From Clostridium cibarium (GTDB lineage Bacteria > Bacillota > Clostridia > Clostridiales > Clostridiaceae), in the NCBI RefSeq assembly GCF_014836335.1, contig NZ_JACSRA010000011.1:62001-126000 (forward strand): a DNA stretch of 64,000 nucleotides. The letters are read 5' to 3'. The notes under the pieces are model-generated. The model was not told the DNA's origin. It ran no database searches and was given only the letters and a program-made list of their open reading frames with translations. Shown piece by piece: positions 17,384-24,599 of the stretch (within the stretch, counting starts at the first letter, position 1; the number at the start of each line of letters is the position of its first letter). The position numbers and the translations under genes are program-made.

Positions 17384-17417
17384 GACAGTAACTAAGATTT
17401 TACTCCTAACTACTGCC
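17384..17417 (-). terminator. Terminator of the second SH3-like gene, repeated family
   Basis: On the minus strand GGCAGTAGTTAGGA pairs at all 14 positions (with G-U pairs) with TCTTAGTTACTGTC around GTAAAA, followed by TTATTTTTTC. It lies 20 bases past the stop. Confidence 0.8.
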
Positions 17418-17437
17418 TTTCAAGGTTAACTTTCTTT

Positions 17438-17752
17438 TTAGAACTCTAAATGACCACGACCATATACATAGAAATATTGATCACTAAAGTATACTTTATA
17501 CCAACCATTTCCATAATATTGAATATCTGCTTCGGTTTTAGTTTGTACAGAACCATAATAACGATCTGAATATGGTTCTGAGTATATATCAGTACCAGGA
17601 AGGATATAACCATCCTGCCAACTGCTCCTTGCTTTTACTGTTGATATAACACTTTTAGTACTATTAATTTCAGCAGCTGATGTAGTTACTGCTGGTAATG
17701 AAGTTACTGTTAAAATTCCTACAATTACTAAACTTAATAATTTCTTATTCAT
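17438..17752 (-). CDS. Small secreted SH3b-like protein (paralog)
   Basis: The 104-residue product has a signal peptide nearly identical to that at 7740 (MNKKLLSLVIVGILTVTS) with cleavage near TTSAA. The mature domain contains DIYSEPYSDRYYGSVQTK and WYKVYFSDQYFYVYG, a typical SH3b repeat of wall-binding proteins. It lacks the cysteines of the other paralog. GGGGGAATTAT precedes ATG, and it carries its own terminator. A role in cell-wall binding is inferred from the fold only. Confidence 0.7.
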   Translation of the reverse strand: MNKKLLSLVIVGILTVTSLPAVTTSAAEINSTKSVISTVKARSSWQDGYILPGTDIYSEPYSDRYYGSVQTKTEADIQYYGNGWYKVYFSDQYFYVYGRGHLEF

Positions 17753-17989
17753 AATATAATTCCCCCTTTAATTCTAAGCTTGTACCATTTAATAACAATT
17801 AATATATTACAACTTTACATACTTGTTATTCAAATCCCATATAATACAACTTTATTTCAAAAATATCGTATACCACATATCCATCTATGTATAATATCTT
17901 CATTTCCTTATTTTACTTATATAACTTTTAATTACTTATTTGACATAATATTAAAACTATGTTATTACTTCAAATAGGAGCTGATTTTT

Positions 17990-18434
17990 ATGAAAAAAAT
18001 TTCACTTTTAGGATTTATTATTATTGTGATTATGTCTCTTCTTTTTTTCTTAAATACTTTTTATAAAGAAAGTCAGGTAAAAACAATGAATAAAGAACAC
18101 TTTATAGCAATGGATATAGTTCCTAGCTCTATTTCAATTACTAAAAGTGGTAATACTGTACAAAAAAAAGAATGTTACATCATCTGAAGATATGAGCAAA
18201 ATAATATCTTTTATAAAATCTATCAATATGAAAGAAAAACTTGACGATCCATATAAGGGTTGGGGATACTTGATAAATATTGAAGATTCAGAAGGTGAAA
18301 CTCATCAAATAGGTATTTGTTCAGATAAAATTTCATATAATAATTCTTTCTATACTGCTGATATAAGTGTATCTGAAAAAATAACAGACATATATAACAA
18401 ACTTAATTATCCAGAGATAGATCCACTTAGTTAG
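17990..18434 (+). pseudogene. Frameshifted paralog of the 15776 gene
   Basis: The first frame (17990-18187) begins MKKISLLGFIIIVIMSLLFF, an anchor helix, and stops after an A8 tract at 18162-18169. The second frame (18147-18434) continues as KNVTSSEDMSKIISFIKSI and KGWGYLINIED and ends YPEIDPLS. Removing one A from the tract restores VQKKNVTSSEDM, which aligns exactly with VLKKVVTSDEDM of the intact paralog. It may be a pseudogene, a phase-variable gene, a transcriptional slippage site or a sequencing error. An AGGAG site precedes the start. Confidence 0.8.
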
Positions 18435-18481
18435 AATATACTAGTAAAAACTATATGAAAAAGATAATACATTGACATTAA

Positions 18482-18649
18482 TTAAATCCCACATAAATAC
18501 TTATTAGATATTTTCCATCCTATTTTTTTAAGTTCTTTAACAATTTCTTCATTATTTTTAAATTACACTAAAATATTTGTTTTTTTACTTTTAGTTCGCA
18601 GATTACCTTCCTCCTGTACAGTAATGTCATAATCATCCGCATCTTTTAA
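18482..18649 (-). pseudogene. Fragment of an unidentified small gene
   Basis: One frame on the minus strand reads KDADDYDITVQEEGNLRTKS and on to NILV, a TAA stop, then NNEEIVKELKKIGWKISNKY and a final stop at 18482. The frame is protein-like on both sides of the internal stop but has no start codon or ribosome site. No parent is recognised. Confidence 0.4.
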
Positions 18650-18788
18650 CTAATTTTAGATATAATGTTATGTTTTCTATATATTGTAATATTTTCTTAA
18701 TAATTCTGTAATGATACCGACACAAATCTACCATATATTTAAATATAAATGGTTATTGAAAATATTGGAAATTAAGTGAGGTGTATTT

Positions 18789-19016
18789 ATGAGAATTAAA
18801 TTAATCAAAATAGGTTTTGGAAATTTCATTGCTTCAAATAAGATAATAGATGTAATTAGCCCTGAATCAGTACCAGCAAAAAGGCTAATAAGAGATGCTA
18901 GGTATTTTGGTAAATTGATAAATGCTAATTATGGAAGAAAAACAAAATCTATCATACTCACAGATGATGATTATGTAATTTTATGTAGTATTAATTTTAA
19001 AAACTTTAAAAGGTAG
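18789..19016 (+). CDS. RemA-like (DUF370) DNA-binding protein
   Basis: The 75-residue product closely follows RemA: IKLIKIGFGNFIASNKIIDV, SPESVPAKRLIRDAR, NANYGRKTKSIILTDDDYVI. RemA is a ring-forming DNA-binding activator of matrix and osmoprotection genes in Bacillus, and its usual place is beside gmk. Here it stands alone in accessory DNA. The arginine of the DNA-binding NYGR loop (residue 50) is kept, and residue 51 is Lys in place of the usual Arg. The C terminus stops about 10 residues early, and the stop lies within a repeat-family hairpin. GTGAGGTG precedes ATG. It is probably functional as a second, specialised RemA. Confidence 0.85.
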   Translation: MRIKLIKIGFGNFIASNKIIDVISPESVPAKRLIRDARYFGKLINANYGRKTKSIILTDDDYVILCSINFKNFKR

Positions 19017-19394
19017 CAAGCAAGATTTTACTCCTAATCACTAGCTTTTTAATTTAAATGGATTGCTAATTTTTAATACAGATATAGTATTCTACATATT
19101 CAATAATTCACACCAGGTATTTTCTCCCATAATCCAATCTCACACTATCATTTTTAAACGATAATTTATTAGAACTCAAAAAAATTAGTTTTCCCTCTCT
19201 ATTTATATATTTGTGAAAATTATGTATAATTAAACAAAAACAGCCAGTCAACCACAACTTCATCTTAATATGATTGGTGAAAGAATACCAAATATAAAAT
19301 ACAATCCTAATTGCATATGTGGCTCTTGTGCTGTTGCAAATTTATTAACATTCTTAAGTTTTAATATCAATCAAAGGTTTGTGCCCCAACAATA
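19017..19394. other. Intergenic region with repeat copy and stranded promoter
   Basis: Just after remA-like, 19012-19055 is a degenerate member of the terminator family (AAGATTTTACTCCTAATCAC). A strong promoter at 19202-19230 (TTTATA, 17 bases, TATAAT) points right, but no sound gene follows; the frame after it runs antisense over a zinc-ribbon pseudogene. The promoter is probably all that remains of a lost gene. Confidence 0.5.
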
Positions 19395-19693
19395 TCAAAA
19401 TTCTACAAACTTTACAAATAATAGAACGCATTTATATGTTTCTGCTAAAATATATCTTTCATCATCTTCCTCAATTATTGGATTATACTTTAAGATAAAA
19501 ACTTCATCACAACTAGGGCATTCTAATATAGAAATCACTTTACCTCTTGCCCATATTTCCCATGCATCTTAGAAAATATATCTACTCCACATATTGGACA
19601 TTTCTTTATTAAATCTGCTCTATTATATCTACATTACTCTGCATAATTATTAAGATGCCCAGGCAAATTTTCTAATGCTTTAAATTTGCTCAT
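19395..19693 (-). pseudogene. Broken zinc-ribbon protein gene
   Basis: From ATG 19693, behind AAAGGAGTG, the frame gives MSKFKALENLPGHLNNYAE, a TAA stop, then CRYNRADLIKKCPICGVDIF. A one-base shift leads to RGKVISILECPSCDEVFILK and LAETYKCVLL. The paired CPIC and CPSC knuckles define a small zinc ribbon. One stop and one frameshift show that it is dead. Confidence 0.65.
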
Positions 19694-19779
19694 AATTTCA
19701 CTCCTTTCATATAATAATTGTTATATGAAAAATTGTGAATTCCTTCTAAGTATTTCAAATAACTTCTAAAAATAATCAA

Positions 19780-19807
19780 AAGACACCTACAACTAAGTAA
19801 GTGCCTT
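19780..19807 (-). terminator. Terminator of the 19826 gene (family B)
   Basis: On the minus strand AAGGCACTTAC pairs with GTAGGTGTCTT, followed by TTGATTATTTTT. The same hairpin, only slightly changed, closes the next gene at 20144-20189. Confidence 0.75.
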
Positions 19808-19825
19808 GCCCTTTTAATTGCCTTA

Positions 19826-20053
19826 TTAGCATTTAAATTCTGCTATAATTGGCCATGGTTGATACAATGAAGTATCTAGATTATTTGCAGTAATATAATT
19901 TGCCGCTTCACTATCACTATAGAACCTCATTACATCAAATAATTCTGAAGTTTCTCCCCCATTTTTAGATATAAAACTAAATGCACTAGATTTAGTCCTT
20001 ACAACATATCCATGATATGTAACTCCAAAATTTAATGTTTTAAAATTACCCAT
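19826..20053 (-). CDS. Small hypothetical protein
   Basis: A 75-residue product with AGGAGATGG before the ATG. The sequence is mixed alpha/beta with MGNFKTLNFGVTYHGYVVRT at the start and DSEAANYITANNLDTSLYQP near the end, and it has no signal or membrane segment. I do not recognise a family. The good ribosome site and terminator argue for a real gene. Confidence 0.6.
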   Translation of the reverse strand: MGNFKTLNFGVTYHGYVVRTKSSAFSFISKNGGETSELFDVMRFYSDSEAANYITANNLDTSLYQPWPIIAEFKC

Positions 20054-20143
20054 TTAACCATCTCCTAAAATTTATTTGTTTTACACTATTTAAAACATCA
20101 GCTTATACGATTTTGTAAACCTATTTAAAATTTATTTTTAATA

Positions 20144-20189
20144 AAATCAAAAGACACCTACAAACTACAATGTAAGTGCCTTTTGATTT
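20144..20189 (-). terminator. Terminator of the 20273 gene (family B)
   Basis: AAATCAAAAGGCACTTACA and TGTAGGTGTCTTTTGATTT form an almost perfect 19-bp stem on the minus strand. The inner part matches 19780-19807. Confidence 0.8.
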
Positions 20190-20272
20190 ATTTCTATGAT
20201 ACTATTATATAACCTTAAAACCATTGAAAACAGTAATATTATTATAATAATAAAGATATAATAAAATAATAA

Positions 20273-20557
20273 TTAACTCTTTTTCCACATATTTTTAATC
20301 TTAAGTTCTAAATCTGCTTTCTCTGCTTTAAGCTTTGCTACTTCTGTCCACTTTTTATTTCTAACTGCAATTCTAATCTGTTTATTTCTGTTAATTCTTA
20401 TCGAATATCCTTTTCCTAAATAAAGAACTTCAACTTTAGAATCTGTCGTATCCTCTATGAACTTCCTAAGTTGCCCTTCTGTTAATGACAGGCCAACAAA
20501 ATTACTCATTCCCAAGGTAAGATTTTTATCAGTTTCATCATAGTCAAATTGAATCAT
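20273..20557 (-). CDS. Small hypothetical protein
   Basis: The 94-residue product begins MIQFDYDETDKNLTLGMSNF, has a central beta-rich part (VEVLYLGKGYSIRINRNKQI) and ends in a charged helix (LKAEKADLELKIKNMWKKS). There is no clear Shine-Dalgarno before the ATG, which lowers confidence in this start. No family is recognised. It shares a near-identical terminator with its left neighbour. Confidence 0.5.
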   Translation of the reverse strand: MIQFDYDETDKNLTLGMSNFVGLSLTEGQLRKFIEDTTDSKVEVLYLGKGYSIRINRNKQIRIAVRNKKWTEVAKLKAEKADLELKIKNMWKKS

Positions 20558-20613
20558 TATTATATTATTAATTGTCTATTCTGAATTTAAATACACTCGC
20601 GTTTTTTACAATT

Positions 20614-20630
20614 CTGAATAATGCGATATT
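20614..20630 (+). repeat. Copy of the dispersed 17-bp motif
   Basis: Reads CTGAATAATGCGATATT, between the HD-domain gene and the 20273 gene. It forms only a weak hairpin with CTCGCG to its left. Confidence 0.45.
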
Positions 20631-20691
20631 TATATCTGTCATTTATTTTTGTTTATATCAATAATAAGACTTTGCAAAAAATTTACGTTTT

Positions 20692-21255
20692 TTAAAAATA
20701 TCCAAATGTCTCTTCATTAAATTCTTTTATTAACTCATCCATCAGTTTCACTCTTTTTTCAGCAATTTCCCGTGATTTTTTTAAACAAAGCACTCCAGGC
20801 AACTTACTTTTCCTGCTGATAACAGTTTCATATGCTCTTCTCAAATCCCTTGGCTTCATGGAAAATTCTCTTAACATACCCACTATTCCTAACAGGTCTA
20901 ACTTATCCGCATCACTTAGAAGCATTGCCTCAATTGATCTGTTATGGTTATCCGAATGATGAAACTCTATGCATTCCAGTATAAGTTCCAACAATTCCTT
21001 CTTGTATCCCTTGTTAACCAAAAATTCTTCTGCTAGTTGTTTTGAACGTATAGGATGTTCAATATCTGGGGTAAACCATTTTGCATATCCTCCCCAATCA
21101 TGCAAATAAGCAGCAACCCATACAGCCTCACGATTATATTGTAGCCCTTCACTAATAACTGAAATAATCTGTAATAGCCTTTTTGTATGATTTATACCCC
21201 ACTGGCCACCATACTCGTCTGTTAGTGAAACAATTTCATCCTCATTAATATACAT
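20692..21255 (-). CDS. HD-domain phosphohydrolase
   Basis: The 187-residue product shows the metal-binding HD pattern: His23 in NHTKRL, the HD pair in AAYLHDWGGYA (about residues 49-59), a further His pair in IEFHHSD, and the final Asp in LLSDADKLDLLG. HD proteins hydrolyse phosphate esters such as nucleotides or cyclic nucleotides. The short YfbR/YedJ-like size suggests a soluble metabolite phosphatase. GGGAGGG precedes ATG. No partner gene indicates the substrate. Confidence 0.85.
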   Translation of the reverse strand: MYINEDEIVSLTDEYGGQWGINHTKRLLQIISVISEGLQYNREAVWVAAYLHDWGGYAKWFTPDIEHPIRSKQLAEEFLVNKGYKKELLELILECIEFHHSDNHNRSIEAMLLSDADKLDLLGIVGMLREFSMKPRDLRRAYETVISRKSKLPGVLCLKKSREIAEKRVKLMDELIKEFNEETFGYF

Positions 21256-21319
21256 TTATATCCCTCCCTAGCATTATATAATTCATTTGCATTATAATCT
21301 AGTTATAGTATATTTAGCA

Positions 21320-21336
21320 AATATCACATTATTCAA
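21320..21336 (-). repeat. Copy of the dispersed 17-bp motif near the HD gene promoter
   Basis: On the minus strand it reads TTGAATAATGTGATATT, preceded by TGTTCTTTGAAAA, a boxA-like stretch. A possible TTGCTA-18-TATAAT promoter starts at its right end, 65 bases before the HD gene. Confidence 0.5.
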
Positions 21337-21388
21337 TTTTCAAAGAACATTAGTTATAAGTTTCTACGCACTTTCTACAAATTACGAA

Positions 21389-21508
21389 CTATTCTTCGTA
21401 ACTTGAACCTAAATTATAATATCTCACATAATCATTCCAATCATCTAAATCAAGACCTTGCAACTTTGCACCTTCATAATCTTCTAAAGAATATGGCTTA
21501 TCATCCAT
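21389..21508 (-). CDS. 39-residue acidic small protein
   Basis: A short frame with GTGAGGTG 7 bases before ATG encodes MDDKPYSLEDYEGAKLQGLD followed by LDDWNDYVRYYNLGSSYEE. It is strongly acidic and aromatic with no signal peptide. The good start signal and biased composition support expression. No family is recognised. Confidence 0.5.
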   Translation of the reverse strand: MDDKPYSLEDYEGAKLQGLDLDDWNDYVRYYNLGSSYEE

Positions 21509-21589
21509 GAAATTTCACCTCACTTACTGTGAAATATCTACATAATTATGAAGGAAGTAATGGCTACCCTCTTAATTGCAAATACTCTA

Positions 21590-21688
21590 TTACTTGAAAG
21601 CTCCATCAATAACTTTTTTCTCTTTATCTGACAATATTGCTTCTTCAAATTCAGGCTCTACAATAGCAAAAGCTTTTAATTCTCTCAA
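21590..21688 (-). pseudogene. C-terminal gene fragment
   Basis: About 30 codons read ELKAFAIVEPEFEEAILSDK and EKKVIDGAFK before a TAA stop at 21590. There is no start codon, and the 5' part is replaced by the terminator hairpin at 21689-21720. The parent is unknown. Confidence 0.35.
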
Positions 21689-21720
21689 AAAACTCCCTTT
21701 AATAATAAGGGAGTTTTTTT
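21689..21720 (-). terminator. Terminator of the lipoprotein gene
   Basis: AAAACTCCCTT and AAGGGAGTTTT flank an 8-base loop with T runs on both sides, so it works in either direction. It lies just past the stop at 21732. Confidence 0.85.
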
Positions 21721-21731
21721 ATATCATATTA

Positions 21732-22130
21732 CTATTTCAAATCTATAGTTTCTATTTTTTGATCTACTGCTATAGTTACTATTACTGAATCTTCTTTTAC
21801 TATGTTAGACCCCTCTCCCGATATGCTATGTTGAAATGATTTTGTATTGATATCATCACCCAATTCTATTTCACCACTTCCATGGTTTATATCTGTTTTG
21901 TAAGAATACTTTAGAACTTCTGAAGATTTTAAATCTGCTAAATCACCTTTATATGTGAATTTAAGTATTCTCTCATACTGTTCTTTATTTTTTGATGTTT
22001 TATATTCTATTTTCCAATTATCATTCTCACCATTATATTTGTATTCTAATTTATTGTTGTTTTTTAACGAACATCCTGTAATAATCAATAAAAATAATAT
22101 TAACATTCCTATTATATTCGTTTTTCTCAT
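21732..22130 (-). CDS. Small lipoprotein, unknown
   Basis: The 132-residue product has a lipoprotein signal (MRKTNIIGMLILFLLIITGC, lipid-modified Cys20). A beta-rich domain follows with LEYKYNGENDNWKIEYKTSK and a C-terminal VIVTIAVDQKIETIDLK. It should be anchored on the outer membrane face. AGGAGGGG precedes ATG. I recognise the type (short clostridial lipoproteins with a NWK-Y core) but not the function. Confidence 0.7.
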   Translation of the reverse strand: MRKTNIIGMLILFLLIITGCSLKNNNKLEYKYNGENDNWKIEYKTSKNKEQYERILKFTYKGDLADLKSSEVLKYSYKTDINHGSGEIELGDDINTKSFQHSISGEGSNIVKEDSVIVTIAVDQKIETIDLK

Positions 22131-22274
22131 TTCTTTCCCCTCCTATTTTATGTAATCTTCTTATTATCAATATATTAGTATAATTGAATATCATTGGAAA
22201 GACTTATTTGTAATATAAATTTTATAGTTTGATTAATAATTCTAACAAATTATTAAAACAATTTCTAAACTATT

Positions 22275-22637
22275 GTGTTGACAATTCTTATATTGTTAAT
22301 AATCCTTGTAATGGAAAAAGTTAATTGTGCCACAAGTTATAATACTGAAAATGAAGATATTATTTTTTTAACTGACAATGGTAATTTGATTGATGCAGGT
22401 AATATTGAAAAAAGTTGGATTTACTTTTTAAAGAGATGTAAAGTTAAGCATAAGAAATTTCATGCTCTTAGACATACTTATGCTACATTGCAATTTGAAA
22501 ATGACAAACCACTATTAACTATATCTAAATTACTTGGTCATGCAAATATTGATGTCACCGCTAGTACTTACACACATGTTATGAAAAAAGAAAAACAAAA
22601 AGCAGTTGATACATTAGAACTATTAAAATGGAGTTAA
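22275..22637 (+). pseudogene. Tyrosine recombinase (integrase) C-terminal remnant
   Basis: The 120-residue frame keeps the end of the catalytic domain: FHALRHTYAT (His and Arg), LLGHANIDVT (His) and STYTHV (the tyrosine nucleophile). The N-terminal SAM-like and core-binding domains and the first catalytic Arg are absent, so it cannot recombine DNA. It points toward the tRNA-Glu gene 128 bases away, the usual place of a phage or island integrase. No ribosome site is seen before the frame. Confidence 0.85.
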
Positions 22638-22724
22638 TATTAATTAAATCTCATATAATAATATTACTTTGGATTTAAAATGGATTTAAATTAAGACTTT
22701 ACAATGAATTTTTAGCAAATAAAA

Positions 22725-22759
22725 AAGTCCCAAACGAGTAATATACTCATTTGTGACTT
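22725..22759 (-). terminator. Terminator of tRNA-Glu
   Basis: AAGTCACAAATGAGT and ACTCGTTTGGGACTT pair on the minus strand and run into TTTTTTATT, directly after the tRNA 3' end. Confidence 0.8.
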
Positions 22760-22764
22760 AGTAA

Positions 22765-22839
22765 TGGTAGTCCATAGGGGAATCGAACCCCTGATTCCAC
22801 CGTGAGAGGGTGGCGTCTTAACCGCTTGACCAATGGACC
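22765..22839 (-). tRNA. tRNA-Glu (anticodon CUC)
   Basis: A 75-base gene that includes an encoded CCA end folds as a cloverleaf. The acceptor stem is GGTCCAT with ATGGACT and discriminator A. The D arm contains AGCGGTTAA, the anticodon arm is CCACC-CTCTCAC-GGTGG with CTC at positions 34-36, and the T arm is AGGGG-TTCGATT-CCCCT. CUC reads GAG glutamate codons. Its 3' end faces the accessory region and the integrase remnant. Confidence 0.95.
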
Positions 22840-22903
22840 AGAACATGAATTAGTATACCACAGATATCCTCACTATGGAATTCCTAATATCGGTCATTTT
22901 ATC

Positions 22904-23830
22904 CTAAATATCAGCATTATTAATAAAATCATGGACCATTCTTTCATATTCTTCCTTTTTCTCCTTATATGAAGTCAAATGTACTGCATTTGGAACAATA
23001 AGTATCATATCACCTTCACGATTCCTTCTTTTATACATATCTATTGCCATATTAACAGGAACCTTTTTATCAGCATCACCATGTATAAAAAATATTGGCA
23101 CTTCACTTTTAGCTATGGCATTTATTGGACAAACATCCTCAAACTTAAATCCACATCTTCTTTTAACCTTCAAATTTAAAAGCCAATAAACTAGTCCAAA
23201 AGGTACATAGTCAACTTTAGAGAATTGGTATCTCATTAATTCCTTTCCTGATGAATAACCACAATCCTCTATTACAAATTTAACTTTTCTATTTCTAGCT
23301 CCACATAAAAGAACAGTTGCAGCTCCCATAGATTGTCCATGTAATCCTAAAAATAATTCTTCACCTTTTCTCTCTTCAAGAAAGTTAATCCATAAATTTA
23401 AATCTTCTTTTTCTTTATACCCATAAGTTGCATATTTACCTTCACTTTCACCATGAGATCTTTCTTCAACCAATAATATATTAAATCTTTCCTTTAAAAA
23501 CATAGGAATAAAAGGCATATGAAGATAATGATTAGCACTATACCCATGTACTAATATTATATATCTATTACTATCCTCAAATCTCTCTATTAAATGTCCA
23601 CAAAGATTCAATCCATCCTTCGATGTTATAAAAACATCCTCCATTTGAAGATTTTCAAAATATTCTTCATTCCAAAGCCCCCAATTATTTAGCCTTTTAA
23701 TTGAATCTTCTTTGGTCTTTCTTCTAGCATAAAATGCTTCCTTAAATGCATATTCCGATGCAAAGTGAAGAAAAATCGAAAAAACTATAGTAAAAACTAT
23801 TAATATTGCTATTAATATTGATAATATCAT
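22904..23830 (-). CDS. Membrane-anchored alpha/beta hydrolase
   Basis: The 308-residue product starts with a membrane helix (about residues 2-24). The hydrolase fold follows: ILVHGYSANHY (oxyanion strand), LGLHGQSMGAATVLL (nucleophile elbow G-Q-S-M-G), FFIHGDADKKVP (acid) and VPNAVHLTSY (His). This layout matches the BAAT/YqkD-like serine hydrolases found in clostridia, which probably act on acyl esters or small peptides. GAGGGG precedes ATG. It is the first core gene right of the tRNA, with its own terminator further on. Confidence 0.85.
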   Translation of the reverse strand: MILSILIAILIVFTIVFSIFLHFASEYAFKEAFYARRKTKEDSIKRLNNWGLWNEEYFENLQMEDVFITSKDGLNLCGHLIERFEDSNRYIILVHGYSANHYLHMPFIPMFLKERFNILLVEERSHGESEGKYATYGYKEKEDLNLWINFLEERKGEELFLGLHGQSMGAATVLLCGARNRKVKFVIEDCGYSSGKELMRYQFSKVDYVPFGLVYWLLNLKVKRRCGFKFEDVCPINAIAKSEVPIFFIHGDADKKVPVNMAIDMYKRRNREGDMILIVPNAVHLTSYKEKKEEYERMVHDFINNADI

Positions 23831-23903
23831 ATCTAGAACCCCTCATCTCTCCATTTATATCAATTTATACTATTTTATATTATAGCATCATTTTTTGCAA
23901 ATA

Positions 23904-23942
23904 AAAAAGAGCAGCTTATAACACCATAAAGCTACTCTTTTT
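23904..23942. terminator. Bidirectional hairpin
   Basis: AAAAAGAGCAGCTT and AAGCTACTCTTTTT (one mismatch) have A and T tracts on both sides. It lies between the 50-residue ORF and the hydrolase gene and can serve the ORF on the minus strand. Confidence 0.75.
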
Positions 23943-23981
23943 CAAAATAAAATAGACAAATCCATTTCTATTCCTTTCCAA

Positions 23982-24134
23982 TTAACCTTGTAATTTTTGA
24001 GCTAATTCTTTTAACTCATCAAAAGTTAATTCTGATAAATAGGATCTCCTTAGTTCTGCCTCAGCTAGTCCACGATCTTTTCCTAAAGTTAATATGGTAG
24101 TGATATACATTTCTCTATAATCTCTTACTGCCAT
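23982..24134 (-). CDS. 50-residue helical small protein
   Basis: A very strong TAAGGAGGTGGGG site precedes ATG. The product begins MAVRDYREMYITTILTLGKD and continues with SELTFDELKELAQKLQG, two amphipathic helices with no signal or membrane part. It has its own terminator. Such short clostridial proteins with an ideal ribosome site are likely well expressed, perhaps late in growth or in spores. No family is recognised. Confidence 0.65.
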   Translation of the reverse strand: MAVRDYREMYITTILTLGKDRGLAEAELRRSYLSELTFDELKELAQKLQG

Positions 24135-24565
24135 ACCCCCCACCTCCTTATATTCAATTTACTAATATACTCTCATACTATGTAAGAAACCAAGATTTAA
24201 TTACAAGTATTTGAATATTTTTTTATTACAATAATTATTATACTACATAATTTGAAATTTTCAAAATATTTTATTTCATCTTTAACTTTTCCTTCATTTT
24301 TAACTAAAATAGCATACTTATCGTTATTTTGCAAAATTTTTATGCCAAAACACTCATTAATAAAAAGAGTTTTTTCTATTTTACTTTATTTTATTTTGCA
24401 AGAAATATATTCTTTCTTGTCAATTTTCTCACTTTAGCATGTTAAAGAACCCATCAATTCATTTTGTTATATTTAACTCCATATATTACATATTATATTA
24501 TAATATTCTTCTACAATTTACTATATTATAATGAAAACCTTAACTTAAACTTAATATAAATATAA
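24135..24565. other. AT-rich intergenic region without a gene
   Basis: About 430 bases of extreme AT content. The only open frames lack ribosome sites and protein-like composition. I see neither structured RNA nor repeats apart from promoter DNA for the 24134 gene. Confidence 0.4.
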
Positions 24566-24599
24566 AAAAGTTTGCAAACCTATATGTTTGCAAACTTTT
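24566..24599 (-). terminator. Terminator of the trxA-reductase operon
   Basis: AAAAGTTTGCAAAC and GTTTGCAAACTTTT form a perfect 14-bp stem with a 6-base loop, overlapping the reductase stop codon by two bases. Confidence 0.9.

Noticed and set aside
19270..19572. Open frame on the plus strand behind a good promoter
   Set aside because: It has no ribosome site and lies antisense to a clear zinc-ribbon pseudogene, whose CxxC pairs explain the open frame.
1..22700. Left attachment repeat matching the tRNA-Glu 3' end
   Set aside because: I found no copy of the tRNA end in the window, so the left island boundary is not assigned.
1..22764. Integron-like cassette array, suggested by small single genes with repeated palindromes
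   Set aside because: No integron integrase and no attC-type RYYYAAC core sites were seen. The palindromes are mostly ordinary terminators with T runs, and orientation is mixed.
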